Part shown: positions 33,786-42,150 of the stretch, piece by piece
How the letters are laid out: each line of letters starts with the position of its first letter
Position numbering within the stretch: position 1 is the first letter of the stretch
Assembly: GCF_001905505.1 (NCBI RefSeq)
Contig: NZ_LIPG01000003.1
Location: 186,001-250,000 of the forward strand
Direction: 5' to 3'
Source of the DNA: Streptomyces sp. CB02058
GTDB taxonomy: Bacteria; Actinomycetota; Actinomycetes; Streptomycetales; Streptomycetaceae
DNA: 64,000 bases
Notes under the pieces: generated by a model
Told to the model about the DNA's origin: nothing
The model's database searches: none
Seen by the model: the letters and a program-made list of their open reading frames with translations, nothing else
Translations under genes and position numbers: made by a program

Positions 33786-34718
33786 TCAGGCGGGCGGCTC
33801 CGTGAAGTAGTGGCCCTCGTCCAGGTCGTCGAGCAGTCCCGGCCGCGTCGGCCGCCACCCCGTCAGCTCGCGGGTCAGCGTGCTGGAGGCCGGGACGTCG
33901 TTCGCCACGTAGGTGGCCAGCCAGCCGAAGTGGGCGCTCGCGTCCTCCGGGGGGACGGAGACCACGGGCAGGTCCAGACGGCGGCCGATGACCCCGGCGA
34001 TCTCGCGCAGGGGAACGCCCTCGTCCGCGACCGCGTGCAGGGTCGATCCCGCGGGGGCGTTCTCCACCGCGAGCCGGAAGAGGTGTGCGGAGTCGAGGCG
34101 GTGCACGGCGGGCCAGCGGTTGGCCCCGTCACCGATGTAGCCCGAGACGCCCTTCTCGCGGGCGATGGCGACCAGGACCGACAGGAAGCCCGGGTCCCCC
34201 TCGCCGTAGTTGGTCGGGGGGAGCCGCACGACCGAGGCGCGGACGCCCCGGGAGGCGTAGGAGAGTGCCAGTTCGGCGGTGGCCGCGCGGGCCGCGGGAC
34301 CACTTGCATCGGTCAGACCCGGGCCATGCCCGTCCCGCTCGGTCAGCAGACGGCCGGACTCCGGCCAGGGAAGCCCGGTCCCGGAGGCGATCACGAGGGG
34401 CCGTCCGGAATCCGCGAGCGTCTCTCCGAGCGCCTCGACGACGCGGCGGTCGGTGTCCGCCGCACCCTGGAAGTCCCCGGAGAAGGCGACGTCGTGCTTG
34501 AAGGCGAGGTGGATGACGCCGTCCGACACCGCGGCCCCGTCCTGGACGGTGTCGAGGTCGTCGAGCGTGCCGCGGAGCACCTCGGCCCCGGCGGCGGTGA
34601 GGGCGTCGGCCGAGGCGTCGGAGCGCGCCAGCCCGACGACCTGATGGCCCGCGCCGATGAGGCCGGGAACCACGGCGGAGCCGATCCAGCCGGACGCACC
34701 TGTGACGAGAACACGCAT
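33786..34718 (-). CDS. NAD-dependent epimerase/dehydratase (extended SDR)
   Basis: A 310-aa Rossmann protein with an N-terminal GASGWIG dinucleotide site. The usual YxxxK is not clear, so it is an atypical SDR of the kind used as NAD(P)H-dependent ketone reductases or epimerases. It is divergent from a TetR regulator, with two palindromic operators between them, and is the probable target of that regulator. The gene ends beside the bidirectional terminator at 33701-33755. Confidence 0.8.
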   Translation of the reverse strand: MRVLVTGASGWIGSAVVPGLIGAGHQVVGLARSDASADALTAAGAEVLRGTLDDLDTVQDGAAVSDGVIHLAFKHDVAFSGDFQGAADTDRRVVEALGETLADSGRPLVIASGTGLPWPESGRLLTERDGHGPGLTDASGPAARAATAELALSYASRGVRASVVRLPPTNYGEGDPGFLSVLVAIAREKGVSGYIGDGANRWPAVHRLDSAHLFRLAVENAPAGSTLHAVADEGVPLREIAGVIGRRLDLPVVSVPPEDASAHFGWLATYVANDVPASSTLTRELTGWRPTRPGLLDDLDEGHYFTEPPA

Positions 34719-34770
34719 GGGAAAGCCCTCCGATTGACCGAACCGTGAGCGCCGCGGGGTGCGGCGACGG

Positions 34771-34823
34771 GTTGATGTCAGTTGATGACATCAACCGTAC
34801 ACCTGATGACAGTGACTGTCATC
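34771..34823. promoter_or_regulatory. Two TetR-type operators between epimerase and tetR
   Basis: The first is GTTGATGTCA-5-TGACATCAAC (34771-34795). The second is GATGACAGT-1-ACTGTCATC (34805-34823). Both are perfect dyads that share TGAC/GTCA half-sites. They lie 16-68 bp before the tetR start and 53-105 bp before the epimerase start, ideal for autoregulation and control of the divergent gene. Confidence 0.75.
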
Positions 34824-34838
34824 GCGTACGATCAAGGC

Positions 34839-35405
34839 ATGAGTCGATGGGAGCCGAACGCGCGCGGGCGGCTGGAGCAGGCAGCGCTGGAGCTCTACGG
34901 CGAGCGGGGGTTCGAGCAGACCACCGTGAAGGAGATCGCGAAGCGGGCCGGTCTCACCGAGCGCACGTTCTTCCGGCACTTCGCGGACAAGCGCGAGGTC
35001 CTGTTCCCGGGCGACAGCCCGCTCCGGGAGCTGCTGGTCGGCGCGGTCGCCGACGCCCCCGCGTCCGCCGCGCCGATCGACGCCGTGGCGGCGGCCCTGG
35101 AGGCCGTCTCCGGTCTCTTCCAGGAGCGGCGGGAGCTGGCCAGGCAGCGCCAGACGGTCATCGCCGCCCATCCCGAACTCCAGGAACGCGAGCTGATCAA
35201 GCTGGCGTCACTGTCCTCCGGGCTCGCCGAGGCGCTGCGGCTGCGCGGTGTCACGGAACCGGCCGCGAGCCTGGCGGCCGAGGCGGGGATGGCCGTCTTC
35301 AGGATCGCGTTCGCGCGCTGGATCGCCGAGGACGGCGGCCCCGACTTCTCCGTGTTCGTCCATGAGTCGCTGGACGCGCTGAAGGCCGTGACCGCCGGCC
35401 GGTGA
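34839..35405 (+). CDS. TetR-family transcriptional regulator
   Basis: A 188-aa TetR protein. The N-terminal HTH (ALELYGERGFEQTTVKEIAKRAGLTERTFFRHF split over residues 14-46) is canonical, followed by an alpha-helical ligand domain. ATG 34839 has only AAGG close by, and the leader is short. It is divergent from the epimerase, with two dyads in between. The likely role is repression of the epimerase gene and itself, relieved by a small ligand. Confidence 0.9.
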   Translation: MSRWEPNARGRLEQAALELYGERGFEQTTVKEIAKRAGLTERTFFRHFADKREVLFPGDSPLRELLVGAVADAPASAAPIDAVAAALEAVSGLFQERRELARQRQTVIAAHPELQERELIKLASLSSGLAEALRLRGVTEPAASLAAEAGMAVFRIAFARWIAEDGGPDFSVFVHESLDALKAVTAGR

Positions 35406-35443
35406 CGGCGCGCGTCCCCAGCGGGCGGTGGCCCGCTGGTCGT

Positions 35444-36232
35444 TCAGCGCCAGTCGGGTGCGCCGGGCGCCGGTGACCTGGCGCTCTCGATCTTCGACCT
35501 GATCTCCCGCATGACCGCCACGACCCGGGCCTCGTGCTTCGCACTGAGCCGCGCCACCGGTACCGAGCAGCTGATGGCGTCCACGGCCGGCGCGTCGTAG
35601 CGCAGGGCGAAGCCGAAGCCGGCGATGCCGGTCACCGTCTCCTCGCGGTCGATGGAGTAGCCGCGCTCGCGTATCGCGGCGAGGTCGGCGAGCAGGGTGG
35701 CGCGCTCCGTGTGCGTGTTCCCGGTGAAGGCCTCCAGCGGGCCCTCGGGGAGCGGCAGCCCGTCCTCCGGGTGCTCGGCGAGCAGCGCCTTGCCCAGCGC
35801 CCCGGCGTGGGCCGGGATCCGGCGCCCGACGCGGCTGATGGTGCGCAGGTACTCGTGGGACTCGCGCGTCGCGAGGTAGACGACGTTGGGGCCGTCGAGC
35901 CTGGCCAGGTGGATGGTCTCGCCGAGCGCGTCCGACGCCTCGTCGAGAAACCGGCGGGCCGCGCGCACATGCGGGTCGCTGTCCAGATAGCTCGTGCCCG
36001 TGTGCAGGGCGCGGATGCCGATGCCGTACAGCGAGCCCGTCGTGTCGGTGCGCACCCAGCCGCAGTCGACGAGGGTCCGCAGGAGCTGGTACATGCTGCT
36101 GCGCGGTACGCCCAGTTCCTCGGCGAGTTCGTCGAGCCGGGCCGGCCGGTCGCCCCGGGCGGCGAGGAGTTCGAGCAGTGCGACGGTGCGGGACGCCGAC
36201 TTCACGCCACGGACACCACTGTTCTCCGGCAT
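35444..36232 (-). CDS. IclR-family transcriptional regulator
   Basis: A 262-aa IclR protein with an N-terminal winged HTH (RLDELAEELGVPRSSMYQLLRTL) and a C-terminal GAF-like effector domain (RIPAHAGALGKALLAEHP..., ISCSVPVARL). It is divergent from the glucarate operon, whose promoter region (36265-36311) it probably binds. GTG 36238 is an equally possible start. The presumed effector is glucarate or the dehydrated keto acid. Confidence 0.85.
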   Translation of the reverse strand: MPENSGVRGVKSASRTVALLELLAARGDRPARLDELAEELGVPRSSMYQLLRTLVDCGWVRTDTTGSLYGIGIRALHTGTSYLDSDPHVRAARRFLDEASDALGETIHLARLDGPNVVYLATRESHEYLRTISRVGRRIPAHAGALGKALLAEHPEDGLPLPEGPLEAFTGNTHTERATLLADLAAIRERGYSIDREETVTGIAGFGFALRYDAPAVDAISCSVPVARLSAKHEARVVAVMREIRSKIESARSPAPGAPDWR

Positions 36233-36264
36233 GGGCACATCTTAAATCCGCGCTGTCGCACCCA

Positions 36265-36311
36265 TTGACCCCGTCGCGTTCACCCGCTTAGCCTCCGTTC
36301 TCATACATGTA
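36265..36311 (+). promoter_or_regulatory. Promoter and dyad of the glucarate operon
   Basis: TTGACC (36265-36270) and TAGCCT (36289-36294) are separated by 18 bp. The palindrome TACATGTA (36304-36311) lies at the expected start of transcription, where IclR binding would block or recruit polymerase. Confidence 0.45.
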
Positions 36312-36337
36312 CGCCATCTGCATATGGGGATGAGATT

Positions 36338-37315
36338 GTGGAGCGGTTCAGTACGGAACGGTCCGGTGCGGAGACCCGGGAGGTCGTCGAGCGGCTGCGC
36401 GAGGGCATGGCGGGCGGAGTGCTGGCCTTCCCCCTCACGAGCTTCCGGGAGGACGGCGGCCTCGATCTGGACGCGTACCGGACGTATCTGACCGCCCAGG
36501 TCGCCACCTCGCCCGGAGCGCTGTTCCCGGCCTGCGGCACAGGGGAGTTCAGCGCGCTGGACGAGGAGGAGTACCGCGCGGTCGTCACCGCCGCCGTCGA
36601 GATCGCCGGCGGCAGGCTGCCCGTGGTGGCGGGGACCGGCTACGGCTGGGCGCAGGCCCTGCGCTTCGCCCGTATCGCCGAGGAGGCGGGCGCCGACGCC
36701 CTGCTCGTCCTGCCGCACTACCTCGTCGCCGCCCCGGAGGACGGCCTGGTCGAGCAGCTCCGCCGGATCGCGGACGGCACCCGGCTGCCGCTGATCGCCT
36801 ACCAGCGCGGCCAGGTCACCTTCACGCCCGACGGCGTACGCCGGATCGCGGAGATCCCCACCGTCGTCGGCCTCAAGGACGGGCACAGCGACCTCGACCG
36901 GCTCCAGCGCCTCACGCTCGCCGCACCCGAGGGCTTCCTCTTCTTCAACGGCGCCGCCACCGCCGAGATCCAGGCACGCGCCTACGCCACCGTCGGCGTC
37001 CCGGCCTACTCCTCGGCCGTCCACGCCTTCGCGCCGGAGATCGCCGACACCTTCTTCACCGCCCTGCGCGACGGCGACGACCCGGCGCTCACCGCGCTGC
37101 TGCGCGACTTCTACGTCCCGTTCGTCGAACTGCGCGACCGGGTCCCCGGATACGCCGTGTCCCTGGTCAAGGCGGCTGCCCGGATGCGAGGACTGCCGGT
37201 CGGGCCCGTACGCGCCCCGCTCACCGACCCCGGCCCCGAAGAGCTCGCCGTCCTGGAGGCCGTCCTCGACGCCGGGCTGAAGCTCGCGGGCGCCGAGCGC
37301 CTGCGCACCGCCTGA
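36338..37315 (+). CDS. kdgD: 5-dehydro-4-deoxyglucarate dehydratase
   Basis: A 325-aa member of the DapA/NAL class I aldolase superfamily. The Schiff-base Lys180 lies in VVGLKDGHSD, and a Tyr is in LIAYQRG. The GTGEFSALDEEEY substrate-loop and the length are those of KdgD, which converts 5-dehydro-4-deoxy-D-glucarate to 2,5-dioxopentanoate with loss of CO2 and water. GTG 36338 has GGGGAT upstream. It is the first gene of a catabolic operon with a GntP permease and glucarate dehydratase. The ketoglutarate-semialdehyde dehydrogenase for the last step is not in the window. Confidence 0.9.
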   Translation: MERFSTERSGAETREVVERLREGMAGGVLAFPLTSFREDGGLDLDAYRTYLTAQVATSPGALFPACGTGEFSALDEEEYRAVVTAAVEIAGGRLPVVAGTGYGWAQALRFARIAEEAGADALLVLPHYLVAAPEDGLVEQLRRIADGTRLPLIAYQRGQVTFTPDGVRRIAEIPTVVGLKDGHSDLDRLQRLTLAAPEGFLFFNGAATAEIQARAYATVGVPAYSSAVHAFAPEIADTFFTALRDGDDPALTALLRDFYVPFVELRDRVPGYAVSLVKAAARMRGLPVGPVRAPLTDPGPEELAVLEAVLDAGLKLAGAERLRTA

Positions 37316-37415
37316 GCCGTGCCCCCACCGCGCCGGACGGCGGCCGGGCCGGAGGGCCCCCGCGGTCCGGCGGTCCGACCGCTCGACACGCTCCACAGTT
37401 CAAAGGGGAACTGAC

Positions 37416-38753
37416 ATGCCGCTCCTCGTGGTCGGGATCAGCGTTCTTGTGCTGCTGCTCCTGATGACCCGTACGAAACTCAACGGCTTCGCCGCACTCC
37501 TGCTCGTGGCGGTGGGCGTCGCGCTCGTCCAGGGCATTCCGGCGGTCGAGATCCCGGACGTCCTGTCGGCGGGCATCGGCGACCAGATCGGCGACACCAT
37601 GCTCACCATCGGCCTCGGTGCCATGGTCGGCAGGGTCATGGGCGACTCCGGAGCCGCCCAGCGGATCGCGGGCAGACTGCTCGACACCTTCGGGCCGCGC
37701 GGCGTCCAACTGGCCATGGTGGTCACGTCCATGCTCATCGGCGTGACCATGTTCTACGAGGTCGCCTTCATCATCATCGTGCCCATCGCGTTCACGCTCG
37801 TCAGGGTCACCGGCGTGAACCTGCTGTGGGTGGGCCTGCCGATGTCGATCTCCCTGTCCACCATGCACAGCTTCCTGCCCCCACACCCCGGCCCCACCGC
37901 CGTGGCGGCGACCTTCCACGCCTCCGTCGGACACACCCTCTTCTACGGCCTCTTCATCGCCGTACCCGCCGGTGCGCTCGTCGCCCTCCTCTGGCCGCGC
38001 CTGCCGTTCGTGAAGGCGATGAACCCCTCCATACCCAAGGGCCTGGTCAGTGAGCGCGAGTTCACCGACGAGGAGATGCCCGGCATGGGCTGGTCCCTCT
38101 TCGTGGCCCTCTTCCCGGTGGTCCTGATCGCCGGCGCCGCCGTCACCGACATGGCCACCTCCGGCGAGAACGCGTTCCTGCACGGGGTCGCCTTCATCGG
38201 CTCGGCACCGATCGCCCTCCTGCTGGCGCTCCTCCTCGCCATCTGGGCGTTCGGGCCGCGCATCGGCCGCAGCCTCGCCGAGGTCAGCGCCTCCTGCACC
38301 TCCGCGGCCCAGGCGATGGCGATGATCCTGCTGGTCATCGGCGCGGGCGGCGCCTTCAAGAACGTCCTCGTCGAGGGCGGGATATCCGACTACATCAAGG
38401 AGATCACCGAGCACTGGGCGATCTCGCCGATCATCCTGGCCTGGCTCATCGCCGCCATCCTGCGCATCGCCCTCGGCTCGGCGACGGTCGCCGTGGTCAC
38501 CGCGTCCGGCGTGGTGCTCCCGCTCCTCGCCGGCAGCGGCACCCACCCCGAGATGATGGTGCTCGCCGTCTCGTGCGGATCGATCGCCTTCTCCCACGTC
38601 AACGACCCCGGATTCTGGCTGTTCAAGGAGTACTTCAACCTCTCCGTCATCCAGGCGATCAAGGTCCGTACCGGCTACACGACCGTGCTCGCGGTCCTCG
38701 GCCTCGGCGGAGTCCTGGCGGCCGAGTGGGCCCTCGACACCCTCAGCCTCTGA
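37416..38753 (+). CDS. GntP-family gluconate/glucarate:H+ symporter
   Basis: A 445-aa membrane protein with 12-14 helices of the GntP family, with the conserved PPHPGPTA and the C-terminal [18 protein letters not shown]. The family imports gluconate and related aldonates/aldarates. It is located between kdgD and gudD, so glucarate is the likely substrate here; galactarate is possible. AAAGGGGAA precedes ATG 37416. Confidence 0.9.
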   Translation: MPLLVVGISVLVLLLLMTRTKLNGFAALLLVAVGVALVQGIPAVEIPDVLSAGIGDQIGDTMLTIGLGAMVGRVMGDSGAAQRIAGRLLDTFGPRGVQLAMVVTSMLIGVTMFYEVAFIIIVPIAFTLVRVTGVNLLWVGLPMSISLSTMHSFLPPHPGPTAVAATFHASVGHTLFYGLFIAVPAGALVALLWPRLPFVKAMNPSIPKGLVSEREFTDEEMPGMGWSLFVALFPVVLIAGAAVTDMATSGENAFLHGVAFIGSAPIALLLALLLAIWAFGPRIGRSLAEVSASCTSAAQAMAMILLVIGAGGAFKNVLVEGGISDYIKEITEHWAISPIILAWLIAAILRIALGSATVAVVTASGVVLPLLAGSGTHPEMMVLAVSCGSIAFSHVNDPGFWLFKEYFNLSVIQAIKVRTGYTTVLAVLGLGGVLAAEWALDTLSL

Positions 38754-38800
38754 ACCACCCGCTCCCGTCCGCCCCCTCGCATCCAAGGAACCCGACCAGC

Positions 38801-40129
38801 ATGAGCCAGCCGACCGTCACCCACTTCGCCGTCTATCCCGTCGCGGGCCGCGACAGCATGGAGCTCAACCTCTCCGGCGCCCACGGCCCCTTCTTCACCC
38901 GCAACATCGTCGTCCTCACGGACTCGCAGGGCCGTACGGGACTGGGGGAGGTGCCCGGCGGCGAGAAGATCACCCGGACGCTGCGGGACGCCGAGCCGCT
39001 GGTCGTCGGAGCGAAGGTGGGCGACTACAAGCGCGTCCTGCGCGAGATCGGCAGCCGCTTCGCGGACCGTGACTCCGGGGGGCGCGGCGCTCAGACCTTC
39101 GACCTGCGGACCACCGTGCACGCCGTCACCGCCGTCGAGTCGGCGCTGCTCGACCTGCTCGGCCAGCACCTCGACGTGCCGGTCGCGGCCCTGCTCGGTG
39201 ACGGTCAGCAGCGGGACTCCGTACGGGTGCTGGGCTATCTCTTCTACGTCGGCGACCCCGACCGCACCGATCTGGAGTACGTCCGCGAACCCGGCTCGGA
39301 CGTCGACTGGTACCGCGTCCGCCACGAGGAGGCCCTCACCCCCGAGGCGATCGTCCGCCAGGCTGAGGCCGCCTACGACCTCTACGGCTTCAGGGACTTC
39401 AAGCTCAAGGGCGGCGTCCTCGCGGGTGCTGAGGAGGTCGAGGCGGTGCGCGCGCTCAAGGAGCGCTTCCCCTCGGCGCGGATCACCCTCGACCCGAACG
39501 GCGCCTGGTCGCTGCGCGAGGCGGTCGAGCTGTGCTCCCCGCTGGTCGGCACGCTCGCCTATGCCGAGGACCCCTGCGGGGCCGAGGGCGGCTACTCGGG
39601 GCGCGAGATCCTCGCCGAGTTCCGCCGCGCCACCGGACTGCCGACGGCGACCAACATGATCGCCACGGACTGGCGGCAGCTGACCCACGCCCTGGCCCTC
39701 CAGTCGGTCTCGATCCCGCTGGCCGACCCGCACTTCTGGACGATGCAGGGCTCGGTGCGGGTGGCCCAGCTGTGCAACGCGATGGGGCTGACCTGGGGCT
39801 GCCACTCCAACAACCACTTCGACATCTCCCTCGCCATGATCACGCACTGCGGTGCCGCGGCCCCGGGCGACTACAACGCCCTGGACACGCACTGGATCTG
39901 GCAGGAGGGACTGGAGCGGCTCACCGTCACCCCGCCCCGGATCACCGACGGCGAGATCGCCGTCCCCGACGCCCCCGGCCTGGGCGTCGAACTCGACATG
40001 GACCGCCTCCTCGCCGCCCACGAGCTCTACAGGAAGGAGGCCCTGGGAGCGCGGGACGACGCCGCCGGCATGCAGTTCCTGGTCCCCGGCTGGACGTTCG
40101 ACGCGAAGCGGCCCTGCCTGGTGCGGTAG
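38801..40129 (+). CDS. gudD: Glucarate dehydratase
   Basis: A 442-aa enolase-superfamily enzyme. It has the KxK motif (K201-L-K203 in FRDFKLKGG), metal-binding acidic residues ([23 protein letters not shown]), and the HSNNH block with H335, the glucarate-dehydratase signature. It dehydrates D-glucarate to 5-keto-4-deoxyglucarate, which KdgD then uses. ATG 38801 follows AAGGAA. It closes the kdgD-gntP-gudD operon. Confidence 0.9.
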   Translation: MSQPTVTHFAVYPVAGRDSMELNLSGAHGPFFTRNIVVLTDSQGRTGLGEVPGGEKITRTLRDAEPLVVGAKVGDYKRVLREIGSRFADRDSGGRGAQTFDLRTTVHAVTAVESALLDLLGQHLDVPVAALLGDGQQRDSVRVLGYLFYVGDPDRTDLEYVREPGSDVDWYRVRHEEALTPEAIVRQAEAAYDLYGFRDFKLKGGVLAGAEEVEAVRALKERFPSARITLDPNGAWSLREAVELCSPLVGTLAYAEDPCGAEGGYSGREILAEFRRATGLPTATNMIATDWRQLTHALALQSVSIPLADPHFWTMQGSVRVAQLCNAMGLTWGCHSNNHFDISLAMITHCGAAAPGDYNALDTHWIWQEGLERLTVTPPRITDGEIAVPDAPGLGVELDMDRLLAAHELYRKEALGARDDAAGMQFLVPGWTFDAKRPCLVR

Positions 40130-40142
40130 GTCGGTGCGCCGG

Positions 40143-40175
40143 GTCCAGGGGCTGTACGGGGCACGGCCCCTGGAC
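40143..40175 (+). terminator. Terminator after gudD
   Basis: GTCCAGGGGC (40143-40152) pairs with GCCCCTGGAC (40166-40175), 13 nt after the gudD stop. Confidence 0.7.
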
Positions 40176-40316
40176 CACCGGACGCCCCCTCCTGCCCGGG
40201 ATCCGATGGCAGACCTCGGCCTGTCCACCGGCCTGCCGATGGCTTGCGGTCCTACCGTCGAGGTGATCGCCCGGCGAAGGAGCCCCGAGCCGGAAGCACC
40301 CCCCGAGAGGCCCGAC

Positions 40317-40844
40317 ATGACCACGCAGAACGCCATCGACTGGCCCGAGCGCTATCTGCCCGGTACCACCGACAACTTCGTCTCCAACGAGAAGATCGTG
40401 CGGGGGCTGCGCGCGGCGGACGTCTGGCCGTACCTCGTCGACACCTCGACCTGGGAGTCGTACTACGACAACGTCGCCGACATCCGCTTCTCCGGCGGTG
40501 CGGGCCCCGGGCTGGCGGAGGGCGTCCGCTTCAGCTTCGGCACCTTCGGTTTCCCGCCGCTGGACGCCGAGGTCGTCGAGTTCCGCGCCCCCGCCCCCGG
40601 CGCCCCCGGGCGCCTCTCGTGGACGGCCCGGCAGGAGGGCGGGCCGGACGAGCGGCTGGATGTGCTGCACGCCTGGCTGGTGGAGGACCTGCCCGGTGAC
40701 CGGGTGCGGATCCTCACCCAGGAGTCCCAGATCGGCCGCCCGGCCGCCGATCTGGCCGGGCAGACCCCGAACCCGATGCTGCTGGGCCACCAGGCGTGGC
40801 TGGACGGGCTCACCGGGGCCGCCGCCGGGGCGAAGCGCTCCTGA
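40317..40844 (+). CDS. SRPBCC/START-like domain protein
   Basis: A 175-aa protein of the Bet v1-like polyketide-cyclase/START fold, with an N-terminal basic strand (NEKIVRGLRAADVWPYLVDTSTWESYY) and a beta-sheet-rich remainder. Members bind hydrophobic ligands in a cavity. It stands alone between the glucarate operon and the copper locus. No role can be assigned. Confidence 0.75.
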   Translation: MTTQNAIDWPERYLPGTTDNFVSNEKIVRGLRAADVWPYLVDTSTWESYYDNVADIRFSGGAGPGLAEGVRFSFGTFGFPPLDAEVVEFRAPAPGAPGRLSWTARQEGGPDERLDVLHAWLVEDLPGDRVRILTQESQIGRPAADLAGQTPNPMLLGHQAWLDGLTGAAAGAKRS

Positions 40845-40933
40845 GGAGCCGTCCGGCGCGGGGCCGGGGCCGTGCGGCCGGCCGCGGCACGGTCCCGTGC
40901 CGCCGGCGCCGCCCGCCGCGATCGAGCCGCGCC

Positions 40934-40957
40934 GAGCCGGGCGGAGCCGCCCGGCTC
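40934..40957. terminator. Bidirectional hairpin between SRPBCC gene and secreted copper-type gene
   Basis: GAGCCGGGCG (40934-40943) pairs with CGCCCGGCTC (40948-40957) around GAGC. It lies between convergent genes. Confidence 0.65.
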
Positions 40958-40985
40958 CGCTCACCGCAGGGCGTGCCGGCGGCCC

Positions 40986-41966
40986 CTACTCCCCGTGCTG
41001 GTGGGCCGGGCCCTCCTCGTGGCCGTCCTCGGGGCCGGTCGGCGCGGGGGTCTCGGCCGGGCCGCCCGGATCCTGCGCCGCCGCCCCGGCGTGCACCGTG
41101 AAGGCCACCGTCCGGACGGTGCCCTCGTGCTTGAAGTCCAGGAACAGGCGGTACGCGGCCGGGCTCGGCGCGGTCGCCATGAACGAGACGTCCGGGCCGG
41201 ACGCGGTGACGCCGTCGCCCGGTTCGCCGTCGGGGTGGACGTGGAGGTAGGCGAGGTCACCGGCGCGCAGGGCCACGAGGTGCCCGTACGCCCCCAGATA
41301 GGGCTGGAGGTCGGTGACGGGCTCGCCGTCCTTGCGCACGGTGAAGGTGAGCCGCTCCGGAGCGTCGGGGCGGAGCGTGCCGTTCAGCGAGACGGTGTAT
41401 CCGTCGACGCCGGCGGTCGGTGCGGGCTTCGGCAGCTCCGCCGCCTTGTACGGGCCGGAGACCGCGAGGTCCGTCCCCAGGGTGAGGCCGGTGGCGTTCC
41501 GCCCCGAGGGCGTGAAGTCGGCGAAGACCCGGTAGTCGCCCGCCCTGGGCAGGCTGACCGGGGTGCTCCAGGTGCCGTCGGCCGCCCGGACAGGGTGCAG
41601 GTGACGGTAGGTGGCCAGGTCCCGTGAGGCGACGATCAGATGCAGTTCCTTGTCGTGCTCGCGCTGGAAAGCGGTGACCGGCTCGCCCTCCCGGTCGCGG
41701 ATGGTGAAGCGCAGCTCGCTCTTCCCGTCCGCCTCCAGGCGCGGGGTCCTCAGGTCCAGCGTGTAGCCGCCCTCGGAGACCTGGAGCCCGCCGGCCGCCG
41801 ACGCCGCGGCGCCGTCACCGACGTGCTGGGCGCCGCTCTCACTGTGGCCCGCGCGCCCGGAAGGCCCGGGATCATCGGGCCCGGCCACGGCACCCACCCC
41901 CCAGGCGGCACCGAAGGACGCCGCAAGCGCGGCGGTGAACGCGGTCATCTTCGCGGCCGTTCTCAT
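40986..41966 (-). CDS. Secreted protein of the copper-resistance locus
   Basis: A 326-aa exported protein. Residues 1-28 look like a signal peptide (MRTAAKMTAFTAALAASFG...). Two beta-rich domains each carry an HLHP-type motif (YRHLHPV and AYLHVHPD), and the C-terminus is His/Glu-rich ([12 protein letters not shown]), suggesting Cu(I)/Cu(II) binding. CAGGAG precedes ATG 41966. It is divergent from copA, with CsoR-like boxes in between; a secreted protein next to copA is also seen in S. coelicolor. It probably sequesters or oxidises extracellular copper. It lacks transmembrane helices of the PcoD/YcnJ type. Confidence 0.75.
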   Translation of the reverse strand: MRTAAKMTAFTAALAASFGAAWGVGAVAGPDDPGPSGRAGHSESGAQHVGDGAAASAAGGLQVSEGGYTLDLRTPRLEADGKSELRFTIRDREGEPVTAFQREHDKELHLIVASRDLATYRHLHPVRAADGTWSTPVSLPRAGDYRVFADFTPSGRNATGLTLGTDLAVSGPYKAAELPKPAPTAGVDGYTVSLNGTLRPDAPERLTFTVRKDGEPVTDLQPYLGAYGHLVALRAGDLAYLHVHPDGEPGDGVTASGPDVSFMATAPSPAAYRLFLDFKHEGTVRTVAFTVHAGAAAQDPGGPAETPAPTGPEDGHEEGPAHQHGE

Positions 41967-42021
41967 GACTGCTCCTGACGTCAGCGCGGAGGTCCCGCAG
42001 TGGTCCGATATTCCTGAGCGT

Positions 42022-42120
42022 ATACCCTCCAGGGGTATGTGCAAGCTGCCGCGCGGGGCTTGCGTGGATACGGGTAGGGGGTATATCCCTTGAGGTGAGA
42101 GAGATACCCGCCAGGGGTAT
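42022..42120. promoter_or_regulatory. CsoR-type copper operators (two good, one degenerate)
   Basis: ATACCC-TCCAG-GGGTAT lies at 42022-42038 and ATACCC-GCCAG-GGGTAT at 42104-42120. ATACGG-GTAGG-GGGTAT at 42068-42084 is degenerate. These match the 17-bp CsoR box (ATACCC-N5-GGGTAT), which CsoR releases when Cu(I) is bound. One good copy is nearest each divergent gene. Confidence 0.85.
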
Positions 42121-42150
42121 ACTTGGTCCCGTTCGAACGAGGAGCACGCA

